A DNA stretch of 64,000 bases from Salvia splendens (taxonomy: Eukaryota > Streptophyta > Magnoliopsida > Lamiales > Lamiaceae): NCBI RefSeq assembly GCF_004379255.2, contig NC_056051.1:26963267-27027266 (forward strand), in the 5' to 3' direction. How positions within the stretch are numbered: the first letter of the stretch is position 1; every line of letters begins with the position of its first letter. Shown one piece after another: positions 1 to 11,794 of this stretch. The notes under the pieces are model-generated. The model made no database searches. It was not told the origin of the DNA and saw only the letters and a list, made by a program, of their open reading frames with translations. Both the position numbers and the translations under genes were made by a program.

Positions 1-477
1 TCTATCACAATTGATTATGATAGCTAACAGCCAGAAAACAACTCCAAGAAAAAGCTAATTTTTTCGATTCAGATAGATGTTTGGGCAAATATATCGGAAA
101 AAGATAATTGGTTGTGAAATTGCTCAACAATGCTGCAAAATCAAATTCATTTTTAGGCATATATTCAAAAAGGAAATGGAAAGAACACTTCACACAACAT
201 AGATTAATTAATCGAAAAATAATAGCTATCTACACTTCCGTTCAAACTAATGATCGTTAACAAGGAAATTGCATATATCAAATGGCAGAAAGCTAAAACC
301 CCCTAAATCCTTTTAATTCAGTGAAAGATAAAACAAAAACACTAAAAAACAGCTCAACAGCAGCTAGAAACAACAGATTACTAAGAAAAAACAAGCAGAT
401 CGAGCCAAATATCACAATCCAAATGATTCTCAAACAAACAGAGCTTAATTTGTTTAAAAACAAGAGAGATTTCTCAC

Positions 478-690
478 AAATGTGATTCAATTTCCTCCTC
501 CTTTCTGCTCCCGATCTGAGCGACAAGATCTTCGAATGAATTGGATTACAAAACACTTCCTTCACCGCTGCCACAATCCACGACGAGCAAACGTGGGCGC
601 AACTCGCTGCTCTCTCTCAACCAATGGAGGTTTTGGCCCTCTCTCTCGAATCTCGAAGCCGCTAATGTCGGGCCGTTGCTGCTGATTTAT
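478..690 (-). other. Possible first exon (mainly 5' UTR) of a gene leaving the left edge
   Basis: On the minus strand this is a GC-richer stretch with purine-rich leader character, ending in a good splice donor (GTGAG, 473-477 on the plus strand). T-rich, intron-like sequence follows. An open frame starts at a GTG rather than an ATG near 574 and runs through the donor into the presumed intron, so it is not evidence of coding. I infer a leader exon whose coding exons lie outside the window. No family can be named. Confidence 0.25.
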
Positions 691-699
691 TTGCCTCAT

Positions 700-2830
700 T
701 GGTTTGTCTATTTTTCTTTTTTTATTTATTTATGGGAATATTTTATTTTTTTAAAGACAAATGTATTTAAATTCTATATTTTCAATAAATGAGTTGATAA
801 TGTTTGAAATTTGAAAAAGGAAAAGCTCTATCAATGTTTTTCTCCAAAAATAATTCTAATCGCTTTGAGATTCATGACTTGATAAGGTTTTTAATCTTCG
901 ATTAAGAAGTCGAAGTTTGATGGATGTCAACAATAATATCAAACAATGTGAATAAAATTCTTCCATCTCTAAGTAAAGTAAATAAATCGGATTTGTGTGA
1001 GTATGATTGTAATTCTAAAATAAAAGTAGAAAATGTTAAAATGGAATTTACAAATAATAATTAGACTAATAACAGGAAAAAAGAAATACAAAACTCCCAC
1101 AATTTCGCTGGAACAATTCTAGCAAGAAATTGAATAAATGTTGTGCATAAATATATTTTAATTTAAATTATTCAATACTGTATTAATAAACAAAAAAATA
1201 AGCAATAAGTTATAGGAGTAACTTTTATATCCCTCTAACTTGATGCATTCTAATATTTTACAACAATCTAACCTTTTATTAGTTTAACATCCAACTAACA
1301 ATACTAACACTTGTTTAAAGAATAATAAAATTTCTTTTTTTTTTAATAGCTAATACAAGGTTGAATAAATTTGATTTACTTTCTTGTAATAACGCCGTCA
1401 AGTAACGTGGATGAGGCTGAAGGTTTTTAATTTTCAAATATCAACATATGAAATTTCAAATATAAAAGATAAGTCAAAAAAGTGAGAAATTGGAATTTGA
1501 ATTTATGTGTTGCACTCCAACTTTTCATACTTTATGGGCCCGGCTTCAATTAAGTCATACATCTACTATTATTATTTGAAAAATAATATTTGACCAATAA
1601 CATAATCAGTTATAGTAATGTCAGTTATAACAAAGATATTTTTGTAATTTAATAAATAAATTTATATAGTAAATTAAAATAATTAGAGAAAGAAAACCAT
1701 ATTTAAAATATTAAACTGATAAATAATTTATGATCATTTGTAATTTGTAATATATTGGATTACTATTATTTACTCCAAATAGTGTAGATAACAAAAATAA
1801 AAATAAAAAATAAAAATAAAAACAAAAGATGAAGTGTAGCAATTTCGTTCTAGTTTTATTATTTTATCAAATAAGTATATAAATCAGGTAGTCACATACA
1901 CATGATGCTAATATGCGTATAGATTAAAATTTTCACACCCCACTTGGATTATATTATCATTATATTAATAAAAGTCCAAACTTGATGTATCACATATCAT
2001 TAATTTTCTTTTGGATTATACTAATATGCAAGTTACATGGATTAAATAATCATTAGCATCTGAATCATGTATTAGTTTGTTAGAGCTAAAAAGTTTGTTG
2101 CAATAGTGTTTTATTTATTTATTTATTTATACTAGTAAAATCCAAATTCCATTTTCACATATTCATTCATAAGCATATTTATAGTTCTCGGATCAAACTA
2201 CAGATCAAAATAATAAAAATATTAAAAAGTACATAGATTAATTTATATTGATTTACGCACCATAATCTCTATAGGAATTAGTCTACAAATAGATGATAGT
2301 AATGAAAGAAAATTATTCAGGTCTATATTCTTGTGATAATTTCATTGTTTTTCCTCGCATTTTAATTAATATTTTTATCAAAAGCAAGATTCATGTTTCG
2401 TACTCCTCTGAAGTCAATTATATTTTTATTTTAAATTTCTTAAGTGTTACTTTCATATGGAGTAATATGATTAAATAAAGTTATTGAAGGTACAATTTAT
2501 AAACTAATTTAAGAAATTTGTAAAAAGCAATGAATATGGCATTAAAGTCAATTAAAATCTATGACAATAATGTGGAATGAAAAAAATTAAAGGAATAGAA
2601 GTGGGTCAGTAGTTATGCCAACATTTAAGTTCATTTTTATAACATAAATAAATATTCACAATTCCTCTTAGGTCACCCCACCGACAACATAGTTATTAAA
2701 ATGACTGCTTTTGCGTGCGTTCGTGCGGTGTGTCGGTGACCGAAATCAAACTGGAATGGATATTTGCGCACCCATCCAAATACATTCATATAAATTCATA
2801 TGAATTTACTAACTGAAATCAAACCATATT
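700..2830. other. AT-rich intergenic spacer
   Basis: This is low-complexity AT-rich DNA. A 61-residue open frame near 2293 has no recognisable motif and is rich in Ile, Phe and Ser, as expected from translated AT-rich spacer. I see no gene, no RNA gene and no clear transposon ends here. Confidence 0.5.
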
Positions 2831-2832
2831 AG

Positions 2833-3398
2833 GTACTCCATCCGTCCTATAATAATAGTTCTACTTTGTTATTTTCGTTGGTTACCCATTTACCCCCGAA
2901 GTGACTCAGACCTCCGACCGTTATCCATCCGTCCTATAATAATAGTTCTACTTTGTTATTTCCGTTGGTTCCCCATTTACCCCCGAAGTGACTCGGACCC
3001 CCGGCCTAACGGTCGGAGGTGAAGTGTCTTACCACCGAAAGGAAATTAATCCCCAAGATGCGCCTCGCAGGGGTCGAACACGTGGGTCCAAATTAGGTAC
3101 TCCATCCGTCCTACAATAATAGTTCTACTTTGTTATTTCCGTTGGTTCCCCATCTACCCCCGAAGTGACTCGGACCCCCGGCCTAACGGTCGGAGGTGAA
3201 GTGTCTTACCACCGAAAGGAAATTAATCCCCAAGATGCGCCTCGCATGGGTCGAACACGTGGGTCCGGCCTAACGGTCGGAGGTGAAGCGTCTTACCACC
3301 GAAAGGAAATTAATCCCCAAGATGCGCCTCGCAGAGGTCGAACACGTGACCTCTGGGATGACGCGATATCCTTGCCCCTCAACCACTTGAGCCAGGGG
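2833..3398 (-). repeat. Tandem array of tRNA-derived SINE pieces
   Basis: Three successive direct repeats share a core of about 170 bp that includes a stretch starting CTCCATCCGTCC and another around CTAACGGTCGGAGGTGAAG. Only the last unit is complete at its right end. Read on the minus strand from 3398, it has a pol III A-box-like TGGCTCAAGTGG (3383-3394) and a B-box-like GTGTTCGACCTC (about 3334-3345), with tRNA-like spacing between them. That is the layout of a tRNA-derived SINE head. The first unit (about 2833-2920) is truncated. The CTCCATCCGTCC stretches look like Stowaway MITE ends, so the unit may be a composite. The array is probably a tandem amplification after insertion. Confidence 0.55.
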
Positions 3399-3908
3399 GC
3401 TTGGATAATAAGCTATCTACTTACCCATCCGAATATTCTTCATTGTGGATTAGAGTTTTTGATTGTCATTCACAACTCAAACTCGCTTTGAAATTGTGAA
3501 TTAGAGTTTTTTGTTTCATTCACAATTCAAAAACCATCACTTCGCATTTAAGATGAAGGATAACTTATGCATAAATATCTCAACACATTGTAACATGGAT
3601 AATCAAGTAAACGTCGTGTCATCACAATTCTCAAAGAGATGAAGAAAAAGGCAAAGAATCAAATATAGGAAAAATTCTTACTTGGGATAGAAGGTCAAGT
3701 AATATCACCAGTTTTCATCCCTTTTGAAAAGCAATCACTTTTTCAGAGTTAGTTATATCTTTGAGGAAAAGAAATTCTTTCTACATTGCATCTTCACCAA
3801 TCCAAATCCCAACAAAGCAATACAAGTAACCCTAATGCAAAGCAATGATTTTCATTCATATCAAGAAACTCGTGTGTGTATATATACATGTAAAATCAAG
3901 AGGCTGTC

Positions 3909-3927
3909 ACACACACACACACACAGT
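3909..3927. repeat. (AC)n microsatellite in 5' flank of the RTM2-like gene
   Basis: A run of about nine AC dinucleotides lies some 60 bp before the start codon at 3989. It is probably in the promoter or 5' UTR. Length polymorphism is likely. Confidence 0.8.
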
Positions 3928-3988
3928 TGCTGTTATATAGTTCAAAATAGACCCTACCACATTGAGATAAAAACCAATTGCAGAGGAA

Positions 3989-5297
3989 ATGGCAATGAGG
4001 CCGAGAGGTGGAGGTGGCGGTGGCGCTAGTTCTAGACGGACAACAAGGTCAGGCGTCGCAAGACCAGTCTACGATGATTTCACGCCAGAGTTTGAATGGG
4101 AGCAAGACGATGAATCTCATATTCTCAGTATTTATCTTCCTGGTGCGTAAGCATACTGAGTTATCAAATTCTAGTTTTGCATACACCGGTAATATATGCT
4201 GTGTTAATTCATGAGATGTTGATTTGATCTAATTTTGCATCCGAAGAAATATTCGTGCATGGTTAACTGATGTGGCATAATCAGACGAGAATTAAAACGA
4301 CGTTTTTGCAAAATCAGATCAAATAAATAGCGTATGCAAAACACTATCGTGGCTAAAATCGGAAAAAAAGCTCGAGAATTTCACCCTTTCTTTTGCAGGT
4401 TTCATGAAGGAGCAGGTCAAGGCTACCTTGGAAGGACGAAACACCATCCGGGTTCGTGGAGAACGCCTTGTAGGTGGCAACAGATGGAGTCGCTTTCAGG
4501 AGAACTTTCAAGTTCCAGAAAATGGTGAAATGAATTCGGCTCGTGCCAAGTTCCATGGCGGGATACTTAGCATTTCAGTCCCAAGAGAGAAAGTTGGGAA
4601 AGAAGATGCAACGGGAAGCGGAGGCGTTGATGGCACCCGAAAGCAACCCACTCCTCAAAAGGGTCGAGTAGAAAGTACTCCAGAAGTTAGTGACATGAAA
4701 GGTGGTATTGAACAACAAGATTTATCAGGTCATCCGGAGACGAAACGTGGTCTGGATGGCAATCAAAAGCAACCTATCCTGGAAAAGAGCCAAGATAAAG
4801 CTTCTCCAGCTGATGGTACAAGCCAATCTGCGGAAGAGAACAGTTTAGAGCCTCTGAAGGCATCAGCTGAACCTAGCAACAAGGCATCAGTCGACCCAAA
4901 AAACCCGCCAGATAAGGAAGGTGATCGGAGAGGAAGGAGCTTTACCCCAATGAGAAGTACTGGAAATGTAACTTCCAAGATTGATGTCAATAAAGAAAGC
5001 AATGTAACTAAAGAAAAGCACGTTGCATCAGAGAAACCAGACGAGGAAGCAAGAGAGAAGGAAGGTAAGGAGACTACCAAGATGAAGAAATTGGAGAAAG
5101 ACGGAGCCGCGAACGCAGATGACAAAGAATCATATAGAGCTTCAAAAAAGCAGAAACACAAGAAGGAGACGAAAGGGCTCACGGAGCTCAATGAAGAAAG
5201 GCAGTTGCTGGTGAATATGGGGACGGCTATGCTCGTTATCGTGGCACTCACTGCTTATGTCACCTACAGCTTCGTATCTGCAAAAGATAAAAAATAG
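3989..5297 (+). CDS. RTM2-like membrane-anchored small heat shock protein
   Basis: Spliced CDS join(3989..4142, 4399..5297), 350 residues. The intron has GT/AG ends and splits a Gly codon. Order: a Gly-rich start, then an HSP20/alpha-crystallin domain (about residues 28-115, containing the GRNTIRVRGER-type strand and a closing GGILSISVPRE). A long charged Lys/Glu/Ser-rich region follows (about 115-315). At the end is one hydrophobic segment (MLVIVALTAYVTYSFV, about 325-342) and a short basic tail. This layout is that of plant proteins related to Arabidopsis RTM2, which restricts long-distance movement of potyviruses in phloem. Many homologues are annotated as inactive for resistance, so the role here is inferred. 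The likely location is a membrane, with the sHSP domain on the cytosolic side. Two in-frame ATGs (3989, 3995) could start the protein; I took the first. Confidence 0.85.
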
Positions 5298-5299
5298 TT

Positions 5300-6230
5300 T
5301 CTTTATGATTCAATTTGTATACTACACAAGAATATGAGGAACTTGATAGATATAATAGACATAGAATATGAAAAGTGGTAAAGAAATAAAATTCATTTTC
5401 CTCAATTCCGAACATACCTTAATGTGTTTAGATGTATGCTCTATAGTCTTTACACAACCATATCAGAAGGAAATCACTAACTTCATTAACTTAACGTATT
5501 AATGAGGATGGCGGGTGAAACTCCAATATGCAAGAACAACCGGAGAGACTGAAAATCGAATACACAAATTTCCTGTGATAAGAAAGAATAAACCTGACAC
5601 GTATATATACATGGCTCAATCTCTAAGCATACTCTACCAGTAATGCAGACAAACAAGAAATATAAACCACAATAGCCATCAAAATCAACAAAGAGGTATT
5701 TTTGCATTAAATCATAATTGAAAAACCATTAATATCGATAAATTAGAAGGTAAAGACGAAAAACACTGCCATGAGCCAAGCATCAATGCAGTGGAACCCG
5801 TAAAGTCTATCTGTAAACAACAATGGTAGTTTTCGGTTTTGAAGATAAAATAATACCAAGATATAATCTAGGATTGAGTTATGAGATTATTTTAGTCATA
5901 GGGGGTTAGCTATGACTAATTATCTCATGATTATCCATCTAGGATTGAGTTGTGGGATTGAATCTCATGAACCAAACACACTACAAATTTAATCTCGAGA
6001 TACAATCTTGAAAACCGAACACCCCCAATAAGAGTTGCAGCAGATTATAATAATATTGAGGCAAATTGGATATATTTTCTGATGAACATAACTTCAAATA
6101 TAAGAATCTTGACTTATGTGGAAGCAGAAGACAATAAGTGAAGGTATGGTGCAAGTCAAAGTTAACATCCTTCACAACTACTAAGACTAGAAACCTAAAA
6201 CTACAAGACATCTTACAGCTCCAAGTAAAT
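5300..6230. other. Intergenic stretch between convergent genes
   Basis: The RTM2-like gene and the RBL-like gene converge here, so both 3' UTRs should lie in this interval. Apart from the MITE at about 5830-6030 I see no gene. Open frames in the region are short and without motifs. Confidence 0.5.
5830..6030. mobile_element. MITE with inverted ends (hAT/PIF-like)
   Basis: The left end (TTCGGTTTTGAAGAT, near 5832) and right end (ATCTTGAAAACCGAA, near 6008-6022) are inverted repeats of each other. The interior holds a second imperfect inverted repeat around TATGAGATTATTTTAGTCAT and its partner. No coding capacity. The target duplication is not clear, so the superfamily is uncertain. Remnants with a related CCGAACATCACC end occur in the RBL intron near 8850-8875. 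Confidence 0.5.
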
Positions 6231-6234
6231 TAAA

Positions 6235-9229
6235 TTATGGTTTTGACTTTGGAGGTGGCTTCTTAATACTTTCAGTTTCAAAATCCTGAAACTTCTCTGA
6301 AGGCATCCTCTTTCTTTTTAAGCGCATTCCTCCTGTGTCTTCTGCAAAATAATTGCAATCACTTTAATTGAAGCCGGGAAGAATAATATCATAATTGCTT
6401 AGATATATGTTACATGACATAAATGAAAAGGCATCAAAGTCCTTTAAGCAACTTGCAAGGATAACAAAAAGCTTACCTTCAAGGGGACTGGATTCGTGAT
6501 TTGTTAGAAGGCCATTTTGCCCTGCCTCCTCGGAAAGAGGAGATTCAGTCTCACTGATTTCCCCTTCCTTTGAAGTATTTACAACAAGCCCATCTTCCAT
6601 CTGAACATCGGGGCATGGATCAGGGGGTAAGAAGCGTATTTCTCCCTGGGACATGTCTGAATCACTGAAGGCAGAATCTCCCTCGGTGTTCAAAATATCA
6701 ATATCTTCATCTTCGTTGATACCTAAATCTTTTACCTGGAAACATATTAACATCTCAGTTAGGAACAAACAAAAGAAAACCAAAGTGGAAAAAACCAAAG
6801 CACTACTCACCTTTTCTGTTTCAGGCACCAAGTCAAACTCATCTTCTCGCTCCACATACTCCTCGTTTTCTTCAAGCTCTTTAAAATCAGGAGCAAATGC
6901 ACTCCAGTTCTCCGTATAATCCTTTGCCCAGATATAGACCAAGCCAGTCAAGGAGACGGAAACAATTATGGGTTTAATGGGATGCCATGCCAGATCTATT
7001 AATGCTTCTTTTGGGCCCTCGAGAATTTTTACAAGATGCCCGGCCCTGTCCCATATATATATCTTATGCTCTCCTTTGCTAGCAGAACCTCCAACCACCC
7101 ATTCCCCGTCACCACTAAAGCATGGTGCTTTCCAGTGCACTCTGGTGATCGAATCTTGAAACTCTTGGAAAAGAGCCAGAGACCTCGATCCTGCAGCTTT
7201 TAACTTTTCATCTTCATCTTGCTCAGCTGATTCATGGTTAGCTTTACCCAGCGCTGCACGTCCTCCTTTGAGTGGCAAAAGGTTTTCGTAGATTCTGATG
7301 ATTCTGTCATTTGAGTTTGTCAGAAGATATCGTCCACTTCTGTTAAATACGATATTCTTTATGACAGCACTCCCCGGTACAGAAACTATACCGAGTATTT
7401 CAAGGCTTGTACTATCAATTATCAGTATCTCTCCTTTGGAATTTCCTACATATATCAAATCTCCGTACTTGTTGAAGCACGCGGCGGTAGGTGTATATGG
7501 AGCAGATCCGTCTGAAAATTTATTTCGTATTGGAGGGGTAGCACCATTCCCTGTATCAGACAACGACACAGGAAGCCCAGTTACGGTTTCTGTGAGCAAG
7601 TCGATGATCATGGGCGCTGATGACAGAGGACAAGCTAGGCAAAATGACGGAGTGGATGAACCAGGATGCAGACGAGCTTGCAAAGGAGCTTGTTGCAGGG
7701 CAATTCGAGCTATTCTCTCTCCTTTGACCACGTCCCAAAGAGTCAATGTCTTATCTGCAGCTGACACCAGTATGCGGTGGCCATACTTGGACCAACAAAC
7801 ACTTGTTATTGCGGTAACACATTCCTTATCTTTTAATTCTTTAGCAATGCCTCTGGTTTCAAAATCCCATATGACACAACTTCCATCAGAGCACCCAGCT
7901 GGCAAAAATGTACAAAACAAATAGCAGAGTTAGAAAGGTGCTAGCTTGCAATCGAGCACATCGGATAACAAATAGAAAAGAGAGATCTAATGTGGTTCAA
8001 GGCAAAAAATTTACAAAACAGATAGCTGAGTTAGAAAGGTGCTAGCTTGCAAACGAGCACATCGGATAACAAATAGTAGAAAAGAGAGATCTAATGTGGT
8101 TCAAGACCAACAAGGGCAAAAAGAACAAGAAAAATTAGAATGGCCAGTTATTAATCAATTAGGCAAAAGAGTTAGAAGTTTGGGTCGCAACTCGCAAGAA
8201 CTCATTTTTTTTATTATGTGCGAATTAGACTAGTCTTATGACACATAACATGGAGCAACACATGTCATCGGAGAACCTAGAAAAGGCCGTTGCATTCGGA
8301 AACAGAAATCACAGAAGAGATCAAACCATGACAGAAGGAAACATCAAGACTGGAACAGCCAATGTCGAAAGCATACAAATCATACGAGCCACACAGCTCG
8401 ACTTCCCACGAACAGAACAGTGGGGAACAATTCCTTTAGTGTTTCAAGACAAAATAGTACTATAGGGGCCCGATCGGTTCTCACTATTGTACATGACTAT
8501 ATGCCATGTTCGGTCGCCATTTTTCTCAAAAACATGGCCGGTGCCAATTGTTCAAGGCTAGTTCTTTTATTCATATAAATCGGTTCAATTACAATGGAGA
8601 AAGGAGGCTGCCTAAATACACAAACGAGATCTTCTATACATGGTAAGGATTTGCCCTAGTATCAATTATCATTAATGTGTGCATATCAATTCTTGGTGCC
8701 TAATTGATCCTTGATTGATTTCTTTCCAACACCAATGTATCTATCTCAGCCCGATTATCCATCTCACCTCCACCGCTATCACGCTATGACTAATTTGATC
8801 CAAGATAAAGTCTACTTTGACTTATCCAATATTGTATCCCGGTATTATCTTGTCTAACTAACCGAACATCACCAGGTAAACACTCAAACCAAGTAAAGTA
8901 ATGAACTGTTCAGCCACCATACTCAGCTACATTGTTGATAGCAAACACAACAACAACAACAACAACAGCAACAACAGAACTGAATTGAAATTAAGATATA
9001 CAAAATCATAACAAAATCATACCAGCAAGAAGGTTTCCACGTCGATTGAAGGCGATGCATTTCATAACTCCACGCTCCAAATACTCCTCTATCACTTCGG
9101 GAAAGTCCCCCTGGAGCGGGTCTGCATGCACCCAGAAAACGACGATGTTTGTAAAAACAGCAAAAAGGGGAGAAAAGGGGTTCATTAGATTGAAAGAGAG
9201 AGGTGTATACCTATAATTGGAGCGTTCAT
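6235..9229 (-). CDS. RBL: RBBP5-like WD40 subunit of COMPASS H3K4 methyltransferase (RBL)
   Basis: Five exons: 9229..9211, 9121..9023, 7898..6811, 6735..6477, 6341..6235; all borders GT/AG and all phases agree, giving 523 residues. The protein starts MNAPIIDPLQGDFPEV, a start typical of plant RBBP5 homologues. It continues with WD40 repeats over roughly residues 20-360 (GSCVIWDFETRG, LTLWDVVKGERI, KIYIWDRAGHLV, GLVYIWAKD). An acidic Glu/Asp-rich tail follows, with a basic KRKR stretch and a Pro/Lys-rich end. RBBP5 homologues bind the WDR5/ASH2 core that activates H3K4 methylation in the nucleus. The first exon codes for only six and a third residues. The second intron is long (about 1.1 kb) and holds a tandem duplication and MITE-like sequence. 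The intron at 6736-6810 is in frame, so unspliced reading would add hydrophobic residues that are not part of the protein. Confidence 0.9.
7911..8106. repeat. Two-copy tandem duplication inside the RBL intron
   Basis: A block of about 95 bp beginning TACAAAACA and including TGCTAGCTTGCAA is present at 7911 and again at 8012, a period of 101 bp, with only a few substitutions and a 3-bp indel (ATAG versus ATAGTAG). It begins a few bases upstream, in gene terms, of the acceptor of exon 3, so part of the intron end has been duplicated. Confidence 0.85.
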
Positions 9230-9485
9230 GGCGCACCGAAAGATTCAAAATTTGCTCCTGGGTTTAACCAATTTACGAATTTCTGAGGCGTAAACACAAC
9301 TTCAACACGAACCCATTGCGGGAAACAATCAGTGGGGTCTGAATTGAAGAGAGTGAGCGGTAAAAGGGGTGGAGTGTGGAATTCGGGTTTTGGGTCAAAT
9401 TTGGAGTTATTTTATATACACAGAGTTTTACCAAAATAATCAAATTATGAAACTGATAATGATGGTAACCAAATGTAAATACAAA

Positions 9486-9706
9486 GGCCATGTTTGGTCG
9501 CCAGGATTCTGTCTGGGAAAGTAATCTGATTCCTTAAATTTTAAATTCCTGTGTTTGTTTCCGTTTTTAATCAAACTGAGAAAGTAATTAAAATCCTAAA
9601 ACAAGGAAAGTTAGTACAACTTTCCAGGATTTTGAATCCTAACTTTTCTTAGTTATTCTTTTTCCTGGTTTTAGGATTCTTACATATTTAATGCAATATA
9701 GTATAG

Positions 9707-9751
<45 letters not shown>

Positions 9752-10399
9752 CATTATTATTATTATTATTATTATTATTTATTACAATATTTTAAAAATA
9801 ATTTAAAAGTATAAACCATACTTAATTTCAGGAAATAAATAACTATAATTCAAATTATCATAATTATAACTATATTATTAATATTTATATTTAATTTTTA
9901 TTATCATAATAATAATAATAATAATAATTTATTAAATAATTAAATATAATTATAATTATATATTAATATAATTATTATTACTTTATAAATTAGTAATTAA
10001 CAATAAAATTGTAGTAAAATTTTAAATTATAACATTTATTCAATTAAAAATTTAGTAAATATAATAATAATAATAATAATAATCTTATTTATTATTATAT
10101 TATTATATATTATGATGTATAATCCATATTTAAACTATCCATCATAATAATAAATAAAATAATATAATTATTATCATTTGTAATTAATAATTTATTAAAT
10201 AATATGTATTATTATTTTTTATAAATAAAAAACGATAAGTATATTTTTAGTTTAGTTTTTAAATCAAATATAAACTTTAAAATCTTGATATTTTCCAAAC
10301 ACGGGAAAGTAAAGTTATTAGGAATCATATTCCCGGGATTCATTTTCCCAGGAATCATTTTCCTTGCCAACTTTACTTTCCCGCCAACTAAACATGGCC
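9486..10399. mobile_element. AT-rich non-autonomous TIR DNA element
   Basis: The ends are imperfect inverted repeats: GGCCATGTTTGGTCGCC at 9486, and the reverse complement of a right end reading GGCGGGAAAGTAAAG...GGCCATGTTTAGTTGGC at 10399. GGGAAAGTAA motifs follow inside both ends. The 914-bp interior is extremely AT-rich, has long ATT/TAA runs (9708-9780, 9908-9930, 10062-10090) and codes for nothing. The GGCCATGTTTGG end resembles PIF/Harbinger (Tourist) or hAT families; the flanks (AAA on both sides) are too simple to decide. It lies just upstream of the RBL gene. Confidence 0.6.
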
Positions 10400-11794
10400 A
10401 AAGAGTAATCCAAGATGTGAATTTTAATTGTGGAATAAATACTACTCCCATCTTTTATTTTTAGTCCTTTAATTTTGTGAGTATTTCGGTATCATACCTA
10501 CACGCGATTTTATAATGATGATTATCAATTAAATTAATCCTATTACACAAATCTCTACCAATTAAGGTTGATCTTCTAGCTATCATGCTGTAAAAAAAAG
10601 AATATACAAATATATTTTTTTTAAGTTTTTGAATTTTTTACTTGTATTAGAATTCAAAATTTGTTAGATTATAATACTCGTACAAAATTTAAGTTATGGT
10701 ATACTTTATCATTAGTCTTGATTTATTTCGTGTCTATATTATAGATACATAGATAGATAAAAAAATATTAAAACATCACAACCAATCTTGATAAAGTACC
10801 TAATTAAATAAAAAATTCTTTTTGTAGAGATTTATATTTTTTAAATCTTCATGTACAATTTTGGGGTAAGTTTCCATATTTTAGAATTATGATAGTTTTA
10901 AGATTTACGTCTATTAATTTCCATATGTAGTTCTTCCATAAATCTATTTGTCAAAAAAACATTAATTAGACATATTTCAAAACTAGTGAATTATTTTCTC
11001 CTATTTATGATTCGTTTGATTTACTTGACACATTTCATTTTTGTTAATTAATTGTTTTTATGGGCTTTTGGCGATTTTCACAAAATAATTCTTCCATTCT
11101 TTCTTCATGTAAATTTGGACAGTATCTTTGTAATTTAAAAAAAATACTTCTATAAATTAATGAACTGTTTTAAGATTTTAACTAATTAACCATGAATAAA
11201 CAAATCCTGGCTAAGGGCGTTACTTGCACGCGCCGCCAGCAAATCCGCCGCTTTTTCTTCCACTTTGTATGTATTACGGAACTCCCGAGTTGTGCCTATC
11301 ACCGACTACACCACCGTCGCCAATGGATATGGATGGAATTGCGAATACCACTCAGTAATTCTTAAAATTTTGCTTTTCTATAATTGCTCTGATGGTGTTT
11401 GATATAATGTCAGTTAGTTAACTACAGCTCTGAATTTTGAAGTACATTACTTTTATAACTTATGATTGATTTAAAAATATCATCTTGAATGTGGAGTGTG
11501 TGGAAATACTTGAGGATACTACATTTGAGATATGGTGCAAATAGAATAGAAGTTCTTGATTTCTCGGTTGTTTTTATGATGAGAAACAGAGTGATCATCT
11601 GTTTCTCAGCTATAGAATTGCTTGCATTTACTTGATAGTTGTTTGATGTATGGAACCGATTATTTATTCTATACACATTCTAATACAGCCGTCATCATCA
11701 GTTGTTAGCAGATATGCATGGTATTGCTGACTAGATTCTTATTCAAAAAGTCTGATTAGTTCATCTTACCCGAATCTTGTGTTTACCCGGTCAG
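10400..11794. other. AT-rich spacer before the helicase pseudogene
   Basis: Mostly AT-rich sequence without genes. A GC-richer patch at 11215-11350 could be a decayed 5' end of the helicase gene, but I could not match its three frames to the N-terminus of that family. The usual upstream exons (dsRNA-binding and N-terminal region) are not recognisable. Confidence 0.4.

Noticed and set aside
4763..5251. 162-residue minus-strand open frame rich in Ser, Leu and Phe
   Set aside because: It is the reverse complement of the Lys/Glu-rich linker of the RTM2-like protein; the plus-strand frame has the domain evidence.
6736..6810. Hydrophobic insert in the RBL protein (FSTLVFFCLFLTEMLICF)
   Set aside because: It is an in-frame intron with GTGAG and TTTCCAG borders; splicing it out gives the expected acidic sequence.
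7298..7924. 208-residue plus-strand open frame
   Set aside because: It lies opposite the WD40 exon of the RBL gene and has no motif of its own.
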